DNA from: Geoglobus sp. | GTDB taxonomy: Archaea; Halobacteriota; Archaeoglobi; Archaeoglobales; Archaeoglobaceae | DNA length: 8,404 nucleotides | NCBI GenBank assembly: GCA_027019885.1 | Contig: JALUWC010000393.1 | Coordinates: 1 to 8,404 of the forward strand | Reading direction: 5' to 3' | Shown here: piece by piece, positions 5,061-8,404 of the stretch | Layout of the letters: each line of letters starts with the position of its first letter | Numbering within the stretch: position 1 is the stretch's first letter | Notes under the pieces: model-generated | Database searches by the model: none | The model's input: the letters and a program-made list of their open reading frames with translations, nothing else | What the model was told of the DNA's origin: nothing | Program-made: the position numbers and the translations under genes

Positions 5061-5318
5061 TCAAACTCTCTCGTAAACTCTTTCACGCTTATCTACCGGA
5101 AGAACGGAAACAACTCCGTTCCACTTATCCACATGATAGATAATCCGGTAATTTCCGGCTGCAATTCTGTAAACGTTCTTTCTTCCTTTTAGTTTTTCGT
5201 ATGGGTGCGAAAGAGGATCGCTGAGTTTTTCAATTGCAGAAATAAGTCGTTTTCTGTGCTTTTCATTTAACCTTTCAAGAAACTTCAGAACTCTTCTGTG
5301 CAGTCTGACTTCAAACAT
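5061..5318 (-). CDS. relE: RelE/ParE-family toxin
   Basis: This basic 85-residue toxin opens MFEVRLHRRVLKFLERLNEK and has the RelE core near residues 41-61: LKGRKNVYRIAAGNYRIIYH, with R51 and R58 at the usual catalytic or ribosome-facing positions. The C-terminus RERVYERV supplies more Arg and a Tyr (Y82). Archaeal RelE proteins cut mRNA in the ribosomal A site; ParE-like members target gyrase instead. The YRIxxGxYRIIYxV core favours RelE. ATG 5318 overlaps the antitoxin's last eight bases (ATGTTTGA). It appears intact. Confidence 0.92.
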   Translation of the reverse strand: MFEVRLHRRVLKFLERLNEKHRKRLISAIEKLSDPLSHPYEKLKGRKNVYRIAAGNYRIIYHVDKWNGVVSVLPVDKRERVYERV

Positions 5319-5508
5319 TCAATAACCTTTTCGCAGTTTTGATGTCTATCAGTTCAAGTTCCCCTTTTTCATACGCTTCCAGATCCTTATCGATAATTTC
5401 AAGCTCTTCATCACTCAAATCGAACGTTCCCATAAAATTCTCGATCTTTTCGTCAATTTCCTCAAGTTTTTCCTTTATCTCTTTGAGAATATCGATAACC
5501 TCGCCCAT
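5311..5508 (-). CDS. relB: RelB-like antitoxin
   Basis: This acidic 65-residue protein is rich in heptad-like Leu/Ile (IDILKEIKEKLEEIDEKIEN), consistent with a helical antitoxin that wraps RelE. A shorter acidic C-terminal helix ends AKRLLNV. I assign it mainly by position, size and charge, because archaeal RelB sequences vary widely. ATG 5508 is chosen over TTG 5511. A TATA-like box at 5532-5540 lies 28 bases upstream, so the message is probably leaderless. It overlaps relE by eight bases. Confidence 0.8.
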   Translation of the reverse strand: MGEVIDILKEIKEKLEEIDEKIENFMGTFDLSDEELEIIDKDLEAYEKGELELIDIKTAKRLLNV

Positions 5509-5531
5509 CAATTTTTAAACTTGTAAATCCA

Positions 5532-5540
5532 GATATTAAT
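5532..5540 (-). promoter_or_regulatory. TATA box of relBE
   Basis: ATTAATATC on the minus strand, centred 28 bases before ATG 5508, predicts a leaderless or nearly leaderless relBE transcript. Confidence 0.5.
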
Positions 5541-5597
5541 CAATCGGTGGTAAGCGGTGAAAAGCGATCCAAATCATTGTGTTAGTTCACAACTTTT

Positions 5598-5852
5598 TCA
5601 TTCTGAGCCCTCAATCAGTCTTATATCGAAATCTCTCCCTGATACGGGGTTTCTCGGACTTTTAATCAGCCTGACCTCTGGAAAGTGATCCTCGACGGAT
5701 TCAGCAGTTCCATCAGCTGAACAATTATCCACTACAATTACATCTAACGGATCGTTCGCAAGAACCGAGCTTAAGCAATCCTCCATGTACTTCATGTGGT
5801 TGTATGTGACGATTACAAGCTCGCCTCGTTCGATAGCCTTTCTAAAAGCCAC
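5598..5852 (-). pseudogene. 5' fragment of a GT2 glycosyltransferase gene
   Basis: Residues 11-68 match the start of family 2 glycosyltransferases: ELVIVTYNHMKYMEDCLSSV, then DVIVVDNCSADGTAESV with the nucleotide-binding VDN/DGT motif, then VRLIKSPRN. In an intact enzyme the next part would be a GxGxGxN-type loop, the DxD motif and the acceptor domain. Here the match ends after SPRN, and 16 unrelated codons run to TGA at 5600-5598. It begins at GTG 5852, directly after the stop of the PIN gene, so it could still be translated. It is the same kind of relic as the wecB stubs: an N-terminal polysaccharide-gene fragment followed by a TA module (relBE). Confidence 0.8.
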
Positions 5853-6380
5853 TCACATCTTTGAGATTTCATCAAGAGTTTTGTAGAAGAGGTTGGCAAC
5901 CTCAGCGTTAATCCAAAAACTTTTCTCAACAATACTTTCAAAGGTCTCAGTGCACTCTCTTTTGCTTAAAAATCCCTCCTTATAGGACTTTAGAAGTATG
6001 TATATTGTTCCCCTCCCGTTGAGGCCATACATCTTGGCAAACCTCTTTGCATCGTCATCATCTGACAGAAAAACTCTATCGTTGGTATCCAAACACAATG
6101 CTATGCATTCGATCTCTCCTAAGCTCAATCGAAAACCGAGTTTCTTTAAACGCTCTTCAACACCATTCACCGCTTCCGCTTTAGGATTATGCACGAATAA
6201 AAATTTGCCTATTTCTGCTTTAACTCTCAAAGCATCCTCAAATCCCTTTTCCTCACCTCTCACCACAACTTCACGGTAAACGGCCCCTGGTATTTTTAGT
6301 GAACCGTAAAGTTCCTTTAACAGATATAGCTTTCCAACTTTCCCCAAGTATATGAGCGGAGATGAATCCACTACGGGCAT
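5853..6380 (-). CDS. PIN-domain protein, DUF3368-like toxin
   Basis: This 175-residue protein opens MPVVDSSPLIYLGKVGKLYL, matching DUF3368 (DxxPLIxLxKxGxLxLL). Acidic residues follow the PIN plan: D5, E37 in VYREVV, E89/E91 in LSLGEIECIAL and the D107-D110 run in FLSDDDDAKRFAKMYGL. The NGRGTIYILL stretch matches the family's GTxGILL. DUF3368 proteins are probable RNases paired with UPF0175 antitoxins, and one precedes it here. The antitoxin TAA and this ATG share bases (TAATG), so the two are coupled. LSDDDD is a more acidic version of the usual LLDDxxAR. Confidence 0.88.
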   Translation of the reverse strand: MPVVDSSPLIYLGKVGKLYLLKELYGSLKIPGAVYREVVVRGEEKGFEDALRVKAEIGKFLFVHNPKAEAVNGVEERLKKLGFRLSLGEIECIALCLDTNDRVFLSDDDDAKRFAKMYGLNGRGTIYILLKSYKEGFLSKRECTETFESIVEKSFWINAEVANLFYKTLDEISKM

Positions 6381-6673
6381 TATAGGTCTTTCAACTCAGC
6401 TTCAATAAGATCCAGATCCATTCTGAGTGTAAACCCTCTTCTCTTCAGCTCCTGATGGAATTCCTGTATTGTCAATCCCGCCTCTTCAGCAGCAACTCCT
6501 TGAGAAAGCAAACCCCTCTGATACTTCTCAATTGCTCTCTCAATTCTGTACACTCTAAGTCCTTTTTCGACAACCTCCCGCAAAACTTCTGAGATTTGTT
6601 TACCCTCCTCTTTAGCGATCCTTTCTATCTCATGAATTTTATCCTCCCTCAACCTTATCGTCTTAACCTTCAT
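6380..6673 (-). CDS. UPF0175-like antitoxin
   Basis: From ATG 6673 the product has 97 residues. An N-terminal ribbon-helix-helix-like part (MKVKTIRLREDKIHEIERIA, then SEVLREVVEKGL) should bind DNA. The UPF0175 segment (KYQRGLLSQGVAAEEAGLTI, then EFHQELKRRGF) is the usual partner surface for DUF3368 PIN proteins. Two earlier in-frame ATGs exist (6679, 6700). I prefer 6673 because it matches the usual start, and an upstream open frame ends TGA only two bases before it, which would couple translation. No clear promoter is seen, so it may depend on the upstream GT2 operon. Confidence 0.85.
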   Translation of the reverse strand: MKVKTIRLREDKIHEIERIAKEEGKQISEVLREVVEKGLRVYRIERAIEKYQRGLLSQGVAAEEAGLTIQEFHQELKRRGFTLRMDLDLIEAELKDL

Positions 6674-6675
6674 AT

Positions 6676-7049
6676 TCATTCGTATGCTATCAGGATACAT
6701 AAGTGTTGTGCTATGCTACCTGTATCTTTGAAACTGGAATTTTCAAGCAGTTTTTTCACCAGTTCTCTTTCGGTAATTTATACTCCAACAACAATCTCAA
6801 ACTTCTGCCAAGTTATGCACAAGTATGTTGCATAAGCACTTAAAGCCGTAGGAATAAGCAAATACAGAGCATACTTCCAGCTTCTCGCATAAGCTGTTAA
6901 AGCAAGGAAAAAGACAAGCATCAAAGTTACCCTGAAAAATCTCAGAATCAGCCCCACAAACATCCAGAAGCCAAAGTTCCACACTATCAATCCCGCTATT
7001 GCCAAAACAACAGCTACGAATCAATAGCATGTGGTTTCGGTTTCTCCAT
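6676..7049 (-). pseudogene. small membrane protein gene with a frameshift and an in-frame stop
   Basis: An ATG at 7049, 20 bases after the GT2 stop and behind a good GGGGTGTGA ribosome site, reads MEKPKPHAIDS and stops. Shifted by one base, the sequence continues as FVAVVLAIAGLIVWNFGFWM and further hydrophobic runs to TAA 6780-6778. That gives two to four membrane helices (frame 7005-6778 as an uninterrupted part). The same frame then reads on as ITERELVKKLLENSSFKDTG to TGA 6678-6676. The simplest view is one small membrane protein, co-transcribed with the GT2 and hit by an indel near 7020 and possibly a nonsense change at 6780. An internal TTG start giving a functional 75-residue protein cannot be excluded. 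I do not recognise the family. Confidence 0.5.
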
Positions 7050-7068
7050 TCACACCCCAACCAATCGG

Positions 7069-7956
7069 CTATCTTCGGTAGACCTTCATTATCTGCATAA
7101 GAGAGTTCAGGATCAAGCCAGATACTATCATGAGCAATCCCAATATCAAAAACAAGGCACTCGCAATTGATGGCCCATATGGTAACTTGTTTGTAATGTA
7201 ATACGTTGAAAATGCCCAGAATCCAAAGGCTAAGCCGATTACGGTTAAAATGAAGCCTGTTAAGCCAAATGAAAGCAAAGGTCTTCTGTATCCGATCAAA
7301 CCCACAATATCGTTGAGAACGCTTAACCCGTGAGCAAGTGGATTTTTCTTGTGTTTGTTTGGGACATTGTACCTGACGGATATCGGGACTTCTTTAATGA
7401 TCAAACCTTTCGATGAGAAGTGTGCGATCATATCTGACTCTATGCTATATCCACTGGACTCAAAATCAAGACTCTCCAAAGCTTTTTTGCTTAGCGCCCT
7501 AAATCCCGATTGAGAGTCTGTTGTTTTATAATTAGAGCCTAAGTTAGTAAAAATATCAAGGGTTTTCTGTCCAAGAATTCGATACTTCGGTATTTTGTGA
7601 TTCCTGTTCAGAAATCTTGATCCAATAACCAGATCTGCTTCTCCATTTAATACTGGAGCAACAACCAATGGTATCTCATCAGGATCGTGCTGACCATCTC
7701 CATCAAGCACCACAGTAGCAGAACAGTTCAATTCTCTGGCTCTTTCAAATCCTTTCATCAAAGCGTAGGCCTTTCCATAATTTCTGTCAAGCTTTACAAC
7801 CTCGGCTCCAGCAAGTTCGGCAAGTTCAGCCGTTTTATCTATCGAGCCATCATCCACAACAATAACTTTATCTGCATATTTTTTAGTCTTGAGAACAACG
7901 CTACCAATAGCTATCTCCTCGTTATAAGCTGGGATTACTGCAACGACGTTTTGCAT
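7069..7956 (-). CDS. GT2 glycosyltransferase, dolichol-phosphate mannose/glucose synthase type, with C-terminal membrane helices
   Basis: It should transfer a sugar from a nucleotide sugar to a polyprenyl phosphate at the inner membrane face, making a lipid-linked donor for glycoprotein or polysaccharide assembly. From ATG 7956 the protein has 295 residues. AVIPAYNEE lies at 6-14, VVDDGS at 33-38, DGDGQHD (the metal-binding DxD) at 85-91 and DSQSGFR at 147-153. Two long hydrophobic segments fill roughly residues 233-258 and 267-290, ending in a basic tail (KVYRR). The frame is open for 43 further codons upstream to 8085, but that part is not family-like, and ATG 7956 has GGGGTG eight bases upstream. 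The nucleotide-sugar and lipid specificity cannot be told. Confidence 0.93.
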   Translation of the reverse strand: MQNVVAVIPAYNEEIAIGSVVLKTKKYADKVIVVDDGSIDKTAELAELAGAEVVKLDRNYGKAYALMKGFERARELNCSATVVLDGDGQHDPDEIPLVVAPVLNGEADLVIGSRFLNRNHKIPKYRILGQKTLDIFTNLGSNYKTTDSQSGFRALSKKALESLDFESSGYSIESDMIAHFSSKGLIIKEVPISVRYNVPNKHKKNPLAHGLSVLNDIVGLIGYRRPLLSFGLTGFILTVIGLAFGFWAFSTYYITNKLPYGPSIASALFLILGLLMIVSGLILNSLMQIMKVYRR

Positions 7957-7983
7957 AACCAAACACCCCACAGAAAGTTTAAA

Positions 7984-7993
7984 GTATTTATAA
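7984..7993. promoter_or_regulatory. shared TATA-like element in the divergent intergenic region
   Basis: The 58 bases between the divergent starts at 7956 and 8015 contain GTATTTATAA on the plus strand. It is centred about 26 bases before ATG 8015, predicting a leaderless plus-strand mRNA. Its complement TTATAAATAC could also serve the GT2 gene with a very short leader. Facing use of one box would couple the two genes. Confidence 0.5.
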
Positions 7994-8014
7994 CAACATG
8001 ATTGATCCGTTTTA

Positions 8015-8404
8015 ATGTTACTCTTCGGACACATTGGAATTACACTTGGAATCGCCTGGCTTGCTGAATCTAAGCTGAAAATCAAGATGGATTACAGGCT
8101 GATAGCTGTGGGCTCATTGCTCCCAGATATAATTGATAAACCAGTAGGAATGATTCTGCTACCACTGGAGAATGGCAGAGTTATCGGGCACACCCTGCTG
8201 TTCATTCTCATACTGCTCCTGATCGGCTTAAAATACAGGAAATCCCTGTTTTTATCCTTTGCATCCCTCTTACATTTAATCGAGGATGAGATGTGGAGAG
8301 AACCTCAAACTTTATTCTGGCCTTTGTTAGGTTTTGAATTTCCCGCCAAGGAGCATGGAAGCTTTTACGAATATGTTGGGAGGATTATATCAGAATACAC
8401 ACCA
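8015..8404 (+). CDS. DUF457-like (YdjM-type) membrane-bound putative metal-dependent hydrolase, partial
   Basis: The frame is open from ATG 8015 to the right edge (130 codons, no stop). MLLFGHIGITLG with His6, GSLLPDIIDKP at 33-43, GHTLLF at 58-63 and HLIEDEMW at 87-94 match the DUF457/YdjM pattern of conserved His and Asp residues between membrane segments. Hydrophobic helices are visible at about 4-18, 44-51 and 59-73. The substrate is unknown in the family; a role with membrane lipids has been suggested elsewhere but cannot be judged from sequence. It is the only plus-strand gene and diverges from the GT2. Confidence 0.85.
   Translation, partial: MLLFGHIGITLGIAWLAESKLKIKMDYRLIAVGSLLPDIIDKPVGMILLPLENGRVIGHTLLFILILLLIGLKYRKSLFLSFASLLHLIEDEMWREPQTLFWPLLGFEFPAKEHGSFYEYVGRIISEYTP

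Noticed and set aside
6797..7060. 87-codon minus-strand frame over the membrane gene
   Set aside because: It is Cys-rich with no pattern and lies out of phase with the clearly hydrophobic frame.
7687..8001. Plus-strand frame opposite the GT2 gene
   Set aside because: Shadow of the strong GT2 coding frame. Similar plus-strand frames at 771, 1452, 1909, 2314, 3293, 3363, 5998 and 6596 are shadows or chance for the same reason.
1..8404. tRNA or rRNA genes
   Set aside because: No cloverleaf with a GGTTCGA-like T loop and no ribosomal RNA signatures were seen.

Overview
The window reads as a moderately A+T-rich euryarchaeal chromosome, most likely from a thermophile; an Archaeoglobus relative is my best guess, not proven. 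Support: archaeal TATA-like boxes about 26 bases upstream of starts that lack a leader, frequent GTG/TTG starts, antitoxins of the DUF104, DUF2281 and UPF0175 kinds, and a dolichol-phosphate-mannose-synthase-like glycosyltransferase with C-terminal membrane helices. Every gene but one lies on the minus strand, so the biological order runs from high to low coordinates.

Layout in transcription order. At the right edge a plus-strand DUF457-type membrane protein (8015 to the edge) diverges from a complete GT2 glycosyltransferase (7956-7069). The GT2 is followed by a small, apparently broken membrane-protein gene (7049-6676). Next comes an accessory island of about 6 kb in which toxin-antitoxin (TA) modules alternate with 5'-end fragments of polysaccharide genes: UPF0175/PIN-DUF3368 (6673-5853); a GT2 5' fragment (5852-5598); relBE (5508-5061); a wecB 5' stub (4960-4535); DUF104/vapC (4520-3874); a DUF2283 gene (3723-3514); a second wecB stub (3403-3212); DUF2281/vapC (3165-2600); a probable GT2 shred (2583-2482); a third wecB stub (2479-2294); a decayed antitoxin/MazF-like pair (2292-1777); a gene-poor stretch with a strongly folded relic that resembles the 3' end of an IS200/IS605 tnpB (about 1149-1440); and a HEPN gene (1080-706). 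The island ends at an apparently intact wecB (641 to the left edge).

The working gene set has two parts. WecB and the membrane-anchored GT2 belong to cell-surface polysaccharide or glycoprotein sugar metabolism. The TA modules are self-contained two-gene units with short overlaps and, in several cases, their own TATA boxes.

The most interesting feature is the architecture. Three wecB stubs all begin at the start codon and stop at codon 128, about 53 or about 44. Each is followed on the same strand by a TA-type gene or module of a different family. The longest stub also carries a central 114-base tract that is far more similar to the intact wecB than its flanks are. This suggests repeated recombination at wecB 5' ends that accumulated unrelated TA cassettes.
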